From Spartobacteria bacterium (lineage in GTDB: Bacteria; Verrucomicrobiota; Verrucomicrobiia; Chthoniobacterales; UBA10450), in the NCBI GenBank assembly GCA_003445855.1, contig DMCG01000089.1, positions 466 to 7,352 on the forward strand: DNA of 6,887 nucleotides, in the 5' to 3' direction. Position numbers and translations under genes: made by a program. Of this stretch, positions 1 through 5,741 are shown one piece after another (positions within the stretch are counted from its first letter, which is position 1; each line of letters starts with the position of its first letter). The notes under the pieces are model-generated. The model searched no databases. It was not told where the DNA came from and saw nothing but the letters and a program-made list of their open reading frames with translations.

Positions 1-885
1 CCCGGTCAATGCGGCAGCGACCGGCAACGCGCCCGCGCCTTCGGAGATAATTCGCGCCTTTTCCGCCATTAATCGCATCGCTTTCTTCGTCTCGTCCAAA
101 GTGACAACGATGTAATCGTCGACGACAGGTTTCATTCGTTCCCACATGCGCGGGAACATGCTTTGCCCGCCGGCGCCGTCCACGAATGAAAGTTTCCAAT
201 CCTTGAACACTTGCGGAGATCCCTTGGCGAACGAAAGCGCGGCGGGGGCGGCTGTCTCCGGTTCAACGCCCCAAACGTTGATCTCGGGCTTGAGCGCCTT
301 GATCGCGCTGCCGACGCCGGTGATGAGTCCGCCGCCGCCGATGCTGGCGATGACGGCTTTCGTATCGGGCGCGTCTTCCAGAATCTCGAGACCCATCGTT
401 CCGTGACCGGCGATGAAGTTGTGATCGTCGAACGGGTGCACAAACGTTCCTTCGGCTCCAGGATACGAACGCTCCTCGAGCGCCTTCCATGCGACATCGT
501 ATGGAACCGGGATGAGCTTTGTGCCGAGCGCCCGCATCCTGTCGATCTTGGATTCCGGCGCCGTCTCGATTACGACAACGGTGCACGGCACACCTGCCTG
601 TCTCGCCGCGTAGGCGACGCCTTGTCCTGCATTTCCCGCGCTGATCGTCCACACGCCGCGCTTGCGCTCAGATTCGGAGAGCATCGCCACCGCGTTGGCG
701 GCGCCGCGCAATTTGTAGGCATTGATCGGTTGCAAATTTTCCAACTTCAATCGGACGTCGGGAAAGTCCGGTCCGAGTTCGAGACGAATCAGCGGCGTGC
801 GCACGATCGTCTTTGCGATCCGGGTGCGCGCTTCTCGGATCTCGGCGAGTTCAATCGGGCGAACAGTTTCGAGTGTCGGCGGCAT
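1..885 (-). CDS. Threonine dehydratase-like PLP-dependent enzyme (3' end outside the window)
   Basis: Fold-type II PLP enzyme of the serine/threonine dehydratase family; members deaminate threonine or serine to 2-oxoacids, or racemise serine. The 295 visible codons stay open to the window edge. The candidate Schiff-base lysine is K58 in the AYKLRGA motif, after a KLENLQ segment. The asparagine loop reads SAGNAGQG (about residues 82-89), where classical members have SxGNHxQG, so the usual His is Ala. The glycine-rich phosphate-binding loop GGGG is at 183-186, and SEGAGA at about 281-286 matches the conserved late motif. ATG at 885-883 is the first ATG after an in-frame stop at 925-927; no convincing ribosome binding site precedes it. 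Any C-terminal ACT domain, which would mark a biosynthetic IlvA, would lie outside the window. Threonine ammonia-lyase is the best guess, with serine dehydratase or racemase as alternatives. A symbol is withheld because substrate cannot be decided. Confidence 0.9.
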   Translation of the reverse strand, partial: MPPTLETVRPIELAEIREARTRIAKTIVRTPLIRLELGPDFPDVRLKLENLQPINAYKLRGAANAVAMLSESERKRGVWTISAGNAGQGVAYAARQAGVPCTVVVIETAPESKIDRMRALGTKLIPVPYDVAWKALEERSYPGAEGTFVHPFDDHNFIAGHGTMGLEILEDAPDTKAVIASIGGGGLITGVGSAIKALKPEINVWGVEPETAAPAALSFAKGSPQVFKDWKLSFVDGAGGQSMFPRMWERMKPVVDDYIVVTLDETKKAMRLMAEKARIISEGAGALPVAAALTG

Positions 886-894
886 GGCGTGTCG

Positions 895-924
895 GTTATA
901 CAGCGGCGCGAAGAAAGCGAACAA
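895..924 (-). promoter_or_regulatory. Candidate promoter for the threonine dehydratase-like gene
   Basis: On the minus strand a TATAAC hexamer (895-900, five of six matches to the -10 consensus) lies 18 nt downstream of TTGTTC (919-924, matching only the TTG of the -35 consensus). The -10 box ends 9 nt before the ATG, so transcription would begin almost at the start codon and give a nearly leaderless mRNA. This was found by eye only; the -35 match is poor. Confidence 0.35.
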
Positions 925-964
925 TCAGATTTTGGCACGGACCGACGCCCTGCCGAGTCCAAAT

Positions 965-1016
965 CTGTAGGGGAAGCGGTTCGCTTCCCGTGGGACGCCA
1001 ACGGCGTCCCCTACAG
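965..1016. repeat. REPIN-like double-hairpin repeat, copy 1
   Basis: Outer arms CTGTAG (965-970) and CTACAG (1011-1016) are perfect inverted repeats. Between them are two hairpins, each with a perfect 8-bp stem and a 3-nt loop. The left one is GGGAAGCG, loop GTT, CGCTTCCC (971-989); the right one is GGGACGCC, loop AAC, GGCGTCCC (992-1010). They are separated by GT. GTAG stands directly before the left hairpin and CTAC directly after the right one, as in a pair of inverted REP sequences. The element lies 22 nt past the HIT gene stop, so in RNA it could also act as a 3' stabiliser or weak terminator. Two related copies occur in this window. Confidence 0.85.
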
Positions 1017-1038
1017 CCAATGCAAGACATTGTCGATC

Positions 1039-1377
1039 TTAGCCCGGCGGCCAGGCGAGCGCGCGCTTGCCTAACAAATGCACATGCAAATGCGGAACGC
1101 TTTCGCCTGCGTCCGGGCCGCTGTTGATCACAACTCGATAACCGCTCTTTTCGACGCCGAGTTTTTTCGCAAGATCGCCCGCCACGAGCAAAAGTTTTCC
1201 CAAAAGCTCACGCTCGGCCTCGGTTGCTCCGGTCAAACGTGGGATCACTTTTTTCGGGACGATCAGCACGTGCACCGGCGCCTGCGGATTGACGTCATGA
1301 AACGCGATCGCGTCGTCGTCTTCCCAAATGATCTTGGCCGGAATCTCGCGTGCGATGATTTTTTCAAAAATCGTCAT
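1039..1377 (-). CDS. HIT family protein (HinT-like nucleotide-binding hydrolase)
   Basis: Small histidine-triad protein of 112 residues, the usual size of HinT-type proteins. The signature HLHVHLL near the C terminus (about residues 95-101) supplies the catalytic histidine triad, and an N-terminal IFEKIIAREIPA segment is typical of the family. HinT-like members cleave nucleoside phosphoramidates or acyl-adenylates and act in the cytoplasm; the real substrate here is unknown. ATG at 1377-1375 is preferred because it places TIFEKI at the N terminus as in relatives; an in-frame TTG at 1386-1384 would add three residues. The gene begins 9 nt after the stop of the preceding gene with no clear ribosome binding site, suggesting one mRNA and possible translational coupling. 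The protein ends shortly after the triad, as expected, so it looks intact. Confidence 0.93.
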   Translation of the reverse strand: MTIFEKIIAREIPAKIIWEDDDAIAFHDVNPQAPVHVLIVPKKVIPRLTGATEAERELLGKLLLVAGDLAKKLGVEKSGYRVVINSGPDAGESVPHLHVHLLGKRALAWPPG

Positions 1378-1386
1378 GGCATTCAA

Positions 1387-1950
1387 TCATCGCAGCGAGC
1401 ATTTCAGCCGCTCAATCGTGGTTGTGGTCGATGTTAGCCGCTCGCGAATGAAGCAGACAATTTCCTCGCGCAAAGAATCGCAGGCGCGCGTCCACGTTTT
1501 CACGCCGCGCAAATGTTTCACACAAGCTTGCAGCGAGCAAAGCTGCAAATTGTCCACGCCTGTTTCGACCAGCGCATTGATTCGCTTTTCCAGGCGATCG
1601 AAAAAGGCGAGTTCGTAACCCGTGCCTGCTTCGTGTGCAATTTCCAGCAGCGAAATGGAAATGGGCGGCGGCGCCGGGCTGAAGTACGGGATGATCTCTT
1701 TGTAACCGATCACTTTCAGGACGTAGCGCACCGTTTGTGAAAGTTGGCTAAACGCGACCACGCTTTCGTCGTTTCGCAGTCGCAAGTAAAACGCGATGCT
1801 CTCGGTCACGTGATCGGTGAGCCACCAACTCGGATAGCCGGCCTGGTCAGCAGCCCGGTTGATTGCCGCGTGCAGCCAATCGCGATTGAACTCGAAGAGC
1901 TGCCCGGAATCGCAGCGAAGATATGGAAATTCTTCTTTAAACGCGACCAT
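1387..1950 (-). CDS. Hypothetical protein with an ATP-cone-like N-terminal half, coupled to nrdR
   Basis: I do not recognise this 187-residue protein as a named family. Residues about 8-90 follow the spacing of an ATP-cone: a basic/acidic turn (LRCD), then FEFNRDWLHAAINRA (19-33), then a helix with WWLTDHVTESIAFYL (42-56), and a last helix VRYVLKVIGYKEIIPYF (74-90). Laid beside the ATP-cone of the adjacent NrdR, the hydrophobic pattern and the closing tyrosine line up, but this is a by-eye match. A proline-rich hinge APPPIS (93-98) leads to a helical C-terminal half with cysteines at 138, 143, 157, 166 and 184 that form no obvious metal site. No signal peptide or membrane segment is seen. ATG at 1950-1948 overlaps the end of nrdR by 14 nt; a GGAA sequence is present but far upstream. 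The overlap implies coupled translation and a related role, perhaps nucleotide sensing. Existence of the gene is well supported; its function is not. Confidence 0.85.
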   Translation of the reverse strand: MVAFKEEFPYLRCDSGQLFEFNRDWLHAAINRAADQAGYPSWWLTDHVTESIAFYLRLRNDESVVAFSQLSQTVRYVLKVIGYKEIIPYFSPAPPPISISLLEIAHEAGTGYELAFFDRLEKRINALVETGVDNLQLCSLQACVKHLRGVKTWTRACDSLREEIVCFIRERLTSTTTTIERLKCSLR

Positions 1951-2449
1951 GATTGACTTGTTCCGGCGGAAATAATTCGCGCTGTTTAGTGTCCGGTTTC
2001 ACGCGCCGGCCGAGCGCCTGAATGGCGTCGACAAATTGATCGACATCTTCGAAGCGCCGATGCACCGAGGCGTAACGCAGATACGCCACCTCATCGATGG
2101 CACGCAGTTTTTCGAGCACTTTGGCGCCGATGTCCGCCGATTGCACTTCCCGCCCGCCGGTCTCAAGATCGTGCACGATGTCGTCCACGACCTGTTCCAA
2201 GGTGACAAGACTGGTCGAGCGTTTCTCAAATGCCTTCGCGATGCTGCCGGCCAGTTTGCGGCGATCGAACGGCTCATGGGTGCGATCGCGTTTCACGACG
2301 CGCAGATCCGAGCGTTCGATTTCTTCGTACGTGGTGAAGCGATACTTGCAGCTGAGGCATTCGCGCCGCCGGCGGATGCTCGAACTATCCCGAGATTGGC
2401 GGGAATCGATGACTTTGTCATCACGAGACCCGCACTTGGGGCAACGCAT
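1937..2449 (-). CDS. nrdR: Transcriptional repressor NrdR
   Basis: NrdR represses ribonucleotide reductase genes in response to ATP/dATP levels. The N-terminal zinc ribbon is complete: C3 and C6 in MRCPKCGS, C31 and C34 in ECLSCKYRF. The DSRQSRD segment (15-21) and the arginine-rich RRRRE (26-30) are family hallmarks for DNA contact. The ATP-cone follows, about 49-139, starting LRVVKRD and ending in VAYLRYASVHRRFEDVDQF. At 170 residues it is slightly longer than the usual 150-160 because of a charged tail (KPDTKQRELFPPEQ). ATG at 2449-2447 gives the canonical MRCPKC start, so the start is firm although no Shine-Dalgarno is visible. The end overlaps the next gene by 14 nt. No ribonucleotide reductase gene lies in the window, so its targets are elsewhere; autoregulation is possible through inverted repeats just upstream. 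Confidence 0.98.
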   Translation of the reverse strand: MRCPKCGSRDDKVIDSRQSRDSSSIRRRRECLSCKYRFTTYEEIERSDLRVVKRDRTHEPFDRRKLAGSIAKAFEKRSTSLVTLEQVVDDIVHDLETGGREVQSADIGAKVLEKLRAIDEVAYLRYASVHRRFEDVDQFVDAIQALGRRVKPDTKQRELFPPEQVNHGRV

Positions 2450-2468
2450 AGTGTTACGGCACTAACTA

Positions 2469-2497
2469 CCACACTACGCATTGTGGCGTCAATGCGT
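2469..2497. promoter_or_regulatory. Inverted repeats upstream of nrdR, candidate operator
   Basis: Two overlapping dyads lie 20-48 nt before the nrdR start. One is a perfect 7-bp inverted repeat, ACGCATT (2476-2482) and AATGCGT (2491-2497), with an 8-nt spacer. The other is an imperfect palindrome with CCACA (2469-2473) and TGTGG (2482-2486) as ends and seven of nine positions paired. The second faintly resembles the published NrdR box, which has ACAC and GTGT ends around an AT-rich centre, but the centre here is GC-rich. The NrdR-box reading is weak; the perfect dyad is a fact of the sequence. Confidence 0.3.
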
Positions 2498-2542
2498 GTT
2501 TGAGGTTTGATTGTTCGATTCTCGGCGACAGAGATGCGGAAC

Positions 2543-2563
2543 AGTCAACGTCCAACGCTCAAT
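2543..2563. repeat. Short degenerate heptamer tandem repeat
   Basis: Three consecutive 7-mers read AGTCAAC, GTCCAAC and GCTCAAT on the plus strand (ATTGAGC, GTTGGAC, GTTGACT on the minus strand). They share a CAA core at fixed 7-nt spacing. The array is short and imperfect, with no assigned function. It lies in the topB-nrdR gap. Confidence 0.4.
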
Positions 2564-2598
2564 GCCAAATTTAGTTACGGGATCAGGCCAAAAAGAGA

Positions 2599-2652
2599 TT
2601 GTAGGGGAAGCTGTTAGCTTCCCAATCGGGAAGGCAGCGCCATCCCCTACAA
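2599..2652. repeat. REPIN-like double-hairpin repeat, copy 2
   Basis: Outer arms TTGTAG (2599-2604) and CTACAA (2647-2652) are perfect inverted repeats. The left hairpin is GGGAAGCT, loop GTT, AGCTTCCC (2605-2623), with all eight pairs intact. The right hairpin is GGGAAGGC, loop AGC, GCCATCCC (2628-2646), with one A-A mismatch. The spacer between hairpins is AATC. As in copy 1, GTAG abuts the left hairpin and CTAC abuts the right. It sits in the 460-nt gap between topB and nrdR, about 150 nt upstream of nrdR. Confidence 0.85.
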
Positions 2653-2703
2653 ACGATCCGCCAAATTTGCGCAATCCGCGGTTAAGTCATTGCTGCGCGC
2701 GCC

Positions 2704-2737
2704 CGCGGGGAAAACAGCTTAAGCTGCTTGCCCCGCG
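2704..2737 (-). terminator. Strong hairpin after topB, candidate terminator or 3' stabiliser
   Basis: A 34-nt stem-loop has CGCGGGG (2704-2710) paired with CCCCGCG (2731-2737). On the minus strand, after one mismatch, seven more pairs including one G-U follow, closing on a UUAA loop. It overlaps the stop codon (2719-2721) of the topoisomerase repeat remnant, so it may mark the original 3' end of the topB transcript. No U-run follows the stem, so it is not a textbook intrinsic terminator. Confidence 0.4.
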
Positions 2738-2880
2738 CTCGTCTTTCTTGGCTTGGGTTTTTTCTCCGCGAACTCGAAGCCAACTTTTCCGTTCTCCAAT
2801 TTTAGGTGCGCGGAAAAGGCGCGGCCTTTTTTGGAAATGAATTTCGGGAGCAAATCGATCCGATGGTGATGAGTTACCAC
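2719..2880 (-). pseudogene. Detached topoisomerase C-terminal repeat (remnant of the topB tail)
   Basis: This reading frame, open from 2895 with a GTG at 2880-2878, encodes 53 residues. Residues 7-37 (RIDLLPKF, then ISKKGRAFSAHL, then LENGKVGFEF) clearly resemble the repeats in the TopB tail; against the TopB segment starting at K779 I count about 15 identities in 31 positions. It ends in a basic tail EKKPKPRK and a TAA. The frame is different from topB: an in-frame TAA at 2910-2912 ends topB, and this frame carries a TGA at 2896-2898, so a single indel cannot join them. The best reading is a decayed fourth repeat left by truncation or duplication of the topB 3' end. A separately translated 53-residue protein from the GTG is possible but less likely, since the AAAGGG before it is too close for a good ribosome binding site. 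Confidence 0.6.
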
Positions 2881-2909
2881 CTGCCCTTTGGAATTTCAGC
2901 GAGGACGTT

Positions 2910-5696
2910 TTAACGCGGAGGAAACTCGAACTCGGCTTTGTGTTTTTTCTGCGAGAGCACGAGATGAGCGGCGAATTTGTTGCCGCGTTTGGAGACGAAA
3001 TTTTCGATGAGGTGCGATTTTCCTTCGGAGAGCAGTTCCTTCACTTCATCCGGTGTGATGTCGTGCTCGCAAAGTTTCTTTGTCAACTTGAAGACTTGCC
3101 GGTTGTCCTGGTCTGGCTTGCGGACGTAGTAGGCGTCGTCCATCTCGACCAGCTCGCCGCTGTGCACTTTGCTTTCGCCGATGACTTTGGCCTTGGAGAG
3201 ATCGACTTTCGCCCGCGCTTTGCGTTCGACGGGCTTGCCGTCCTTTCCGGTTTTAGGGGCGCGGGGCGGAAACTCCCAACGGATCTTTGCATCGTTGCGC
3301 AAGAGAAACGCATCGAACGGTCGACCTTTCTTCGAGATGAAACCCTTGATCAAATCGGTCTTGCCCTTTTCGACAAGCCGCACGGCTTGCTCGCGTGAGA
3401 CCTCTTTTTTGCACATGAGACGAGGAACGCGGAGTGCTTGCTTCCATTCCCCATTCTCGCGTTCGCGCAGCACGTAGCTCGAGCCGACTTCGCACAATTC
3501 CGCGCCCGTCGCGGGATCGGTCCAGAACGGCTCGACGGAACCGAGATCGACCTTGTCGCCAAAATCGTATTTGGCTTTCCACTTCCCGGTCTTCTCGTCC
3601 TTCACGAGTTTGAGCGTGGCGGCGAAGCTGGCGCGGGTCTTGGCCGAAATGAAACCGTCGAGCGGACCGACGACGCCTTTCTCGACCAGCTCGCGTACTT
3701 CGGACTCCTCCATTTTGCGGCTGCCAATGACCTTGTAGATCATAAGCTCGCCATCTTGTGATTTGTATCCGCGCAACGTCTCGCGCAGCGGCTTGCCGTC
3801 GGTGGGCGAAATAATATCCGTGGTGCGAGCGACGGAATCGTCTTCCTCAAATCCTTTCACACGCTCTACGATGCCTTTTGTCTCCTCGACGATTTCGGCC
3901 ATGAATTTCTCGCGCGGAAATTTCCCCTGCTCCATTAGGCGCAATTGATGTTCCCATTCACCTGTCATGGCGGGACTCGTGATGTCGGTCGCTTTCACCG
4001 CGGTCAGGAACTGAATGAGTTGTTCCGCCTTCGCGGTCGGCACGAGCTCACGCTGCTGGCGATCCATGTACTTTTGGCGAATCAATCCATCGATCGTGTC
4101 CGCGCGCGTCGCCGGCGTGCCGAGTCCGCGCTCCTTCATTGCTTCGGCCAACTCTTCGTCCTCGACCAATTTTCCCGCCGTCTCCATCGCGAAAAGCAAC
4201 GTCGCTTCTGTGTAACGCGGCGGCGGTTTCGTCGCCTCGGTGTGCAACGTGGCGTCGAGTGTTTTTGCCTGGCTGTTATCCTCGGCGCTTAAGGCCGGCA
4301 GCGCCTTGCCCGAAGAGGAGTCCTCATCGACCGCGCTCTTTCCGTAAACTTCCAGCCAGCCGGCTGAGGTCATGACTTTGCCTTCAGTTCTAAACTTATG
4401 CGCGGAGATTTTGCTGAGGCGCGTGGTCACGTCGAATTCCGCGGCGGGATAAAATGCCGCCACGAAACGCCGCGCGACCATGTCGAAAATTTTTGCTTCC
4501 GCGTCGTCCAGGCTCTTCGCTTCCGACGTCGTCGGGATAATGGCGAAGTGATCGCTGATTTGCGCGTTGTTGAAGATACGTTTGTTGAACTGCACCCAAT
4601 TTTTCTCCAGCGCTTTTTGCGCGTGACTTTGCAGCACCCCGGAAAGATTCCCGAGAGTCTGCCGAACGACCGGGAGATAGTCCTCCGGCAAGACCCGCGA
4701 GTCCGTGCGCGGATAGGTCAACATTTTATGCTTTTCGTAGAGCGCCTGCGCGATATCCAGCGTGCGCTTGGCCGAGAAACCGTACCGGCCGTTCGCCTCG
4801 CGTTGCAGCGTCGTTAGGTCGTACAACCGCGGCGCGATTTGCGAGCTGGCCTTCTTTTCTTCGGAAACCCTCGCGACCGGCTGACCCTGGCACTCGGCAA
4901 CAATCGCTTCCGCCGCCGCCTGATCCCAGATCCGGTCGATGCGGTCGTGTTCATCGCTGTTTTTCTTGAAGTCGGCGCGCTGGTATGTGCCTTCGTAAAC
5001 GCCCTTCGCGACTTCGAATTTCGCGGTGACCCGCCAATAGCCGCGCGGCTTGAAATTCCGGATCTCCAACTCGCGCGCGTAAACCAGCGCAAGGGTTGGC
5101 GTTTGCACGCGGCCGACCGAGGCAACGTTGCCCCCGCGCGAACCGAACATGCGTTTCGTAATGGCGCGCGTGCCGTTGATGCCAATGAGCCAGTCGCTCT
5201 CGCTGCGAGAACGCGCGGCATCGGCCAGACCGGCCATTTCCGAACCGTCGCGCAAATTTTGAAAACCGTCGCGAATGGCCTGCGGCGTCATCGATTGCAG
5301 CCAGAGACGTTTGACCGGGTGCTTGTTTTTCGCGAGCCGGCAAAGATTGGTGAAAATCAACTCGCCTTCGCGCCCCGCGTCGCAAGCATTGATGAGCTGC
5401 TCGAAATCTTTGCGAGCGATGAGTTTCTTCAGGACGTTGAAGCGACCCTTTGACTGCTCGCTCGGCTTAAGCTCAAACTTATCCGGGATAATGGGAAGCG
5501 TCTCGAGCCGCCAGAACCCATATTTCTTTTTGTCGATGTCCTCCGGCATCTGGAGTTCCACGACGTGGCCGACGGCCCATGAAATCACGTATTGCTCGTT
5601 TTCAAAAAAATCCTTCTCTTTCTTAAACTTGCCCAAAACGCGGGCGAGGTCCTGCGCGACGCTGGGTTTTTCGGCAATGATCAGGGATTTGGGCAT
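2910..5696 (-). CDS. topB: DNA topoisomerase III (type IA topoisomerase, TopB-like) with C-terminal repeats
   Basis: Type IA topoisomerases cut one DNA strand through a 5'-phosphotyrosine link and pass the other strand through, decatenating or relaxing DNA. The Toprim domain is N-terminal: SLIIAEKPS with catalytic E9, and CDAGREGELIF at 105-115, where D106 and E110 remain and the usual middle Asp is Gly108, a form I recall from other TopB proteins. The active-site tyrosine is Y328 in LTYPRTDSR. Other family motifs are SVGRVQTPTL (193-202) and GLGTPATRADTI (524-535). After the core, three related units at about 626-712, 724-812 and 838-928 each end in a FISKK-type turn and a beta strand (YDF, WEFPPR, FEFPPR). 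They resemble Toprim-associated C-terminal repeats and replace the zinc fingers of TopA. At 928 residues it is longer than E. coli TopB because of these units. ATG at 5696 gives the canonical MPKSLIIAEKPS start; dprA ends 45 nt upstream, suggesting one operon. A decayed extra repeat follows the stop. Confidence 0.96.
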   Translation of the reverse strand: MPKSLIIAEKPSVAQDLARVLGKFKKEKDFFENEQYVISWAVGHVVELQMPEDIDKKKYGFWRLETLPIIPDKFELKPSEQSKGRFNVLKKLIARKDFEQLINACDAGREGELIFTNLCRLAKNKHPVKRLWLQSMTPQAIRDGFQNLRDGSEMAGLADAARSRSESDWLIGINGTRAITKRMFGSRGGNVASVGRVQTPTLALVYARELEIRNFKPRGYWRVTAKFEVAKGVYEGTYQRADFKKNSDEHDRIDRIWDQAAAEAIVAECQGQPVARVSEEKKASSQIAPRLYDLTTLQREANGRYGFSAKRTLDIAQALYEKHKMLTYPRTDSRVLPEDYLPVVRQTLGNLSGVLQSHAQKALEKNWVQFNKRIFNNAQISDHFAIIPTTSEAKSLDDAEAKIFDMVARRFVAAFYPAAEFDVTTRLSKISAHKFRTEGKVMTSAGWLEVYGKSAVDEDSSSGKALPALSAEDNSQAKTLDATLHTEATKPPPRYTEATLLFAMETAGKLVEDEELAEAMKERGLGTPATRADTIDGLIRQKYMDRQQRELVPTAKAEQLIQFLTAVKATDITSPAMTGEWEHQLRLMEQGKFPREKFMAEIVEETKGIVERVKGFEEDDSVARTTDIISPTDGKPLRETLRGYKSQDGELMIYKVIGSRKMEESEVRELVEKGVVGPLDGFISAKTRASFAATLKLVKDEKTGKWKAKYDFGDKVDLGSVEPFWTDPATGAELCEVGSSYVLRERENGEWKQALRVPRLMCKKEVSREQAVRLVEKGKTDLIKGFISKKGRPFDAFLLRNDAKIRWEFPPRAPKTGKDGKPVERKARAKVDLSKAKVIGESKVHSGELVEMDDAYYVRKPDQDNRQVFKLTKKLCEHDITPDEVKELLSEGKSHLIENFVSKRGNKFAAHLVLSQKKHKAEFEFPPR

Positions 5697-5741
5697 GAAA
5701 ACGTTCTCGCCTTAAAAGACCGAAGCAGGTCGCGGGCGCGT

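Noticed and set aside
1018..1032. CAATG/CATTG inverted repeat just after the HIT gene
   Set aside because: Five base pairs with no U-run; easily due to chance and overshadowed by the adjacent double hairpin.
211..1074. Plus-strand open frame of 287 codons across the dehydratase gene and the first repeat
   Set aside because: It is antisense to the PLP enzyme and runs through the intergenic hairpin repeat; its product has no family features.
2910..2912. A single sequencing frameshift as the cause of the detached topoisomerase repeat
   Set aside because: The downstream frame has its own TGA at 2896-2898 after the topB TAA, so one indel could not restore a continuous reading frame.
5351..5390. 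Gly108 in place of the middle Asp of the TopB Toprim DxDxE motif
   Set aside because: DAGRE is a form I know from other TopB proteins, so it does not indicate loss of activity.
4839..5453. Plus-strand open frame of 204 codons opposite topB
   Set aside because: Antisense shadow of the conserved Toprim and cleavage domains of TopB.
5718..5731. GACC/GGTC hairpin followed by TTTT on the minus strand, between dprA and topB
   Set aside because: A stem of only four base pairs is too weak for a terminator, and the two genes are spaced like an operon.
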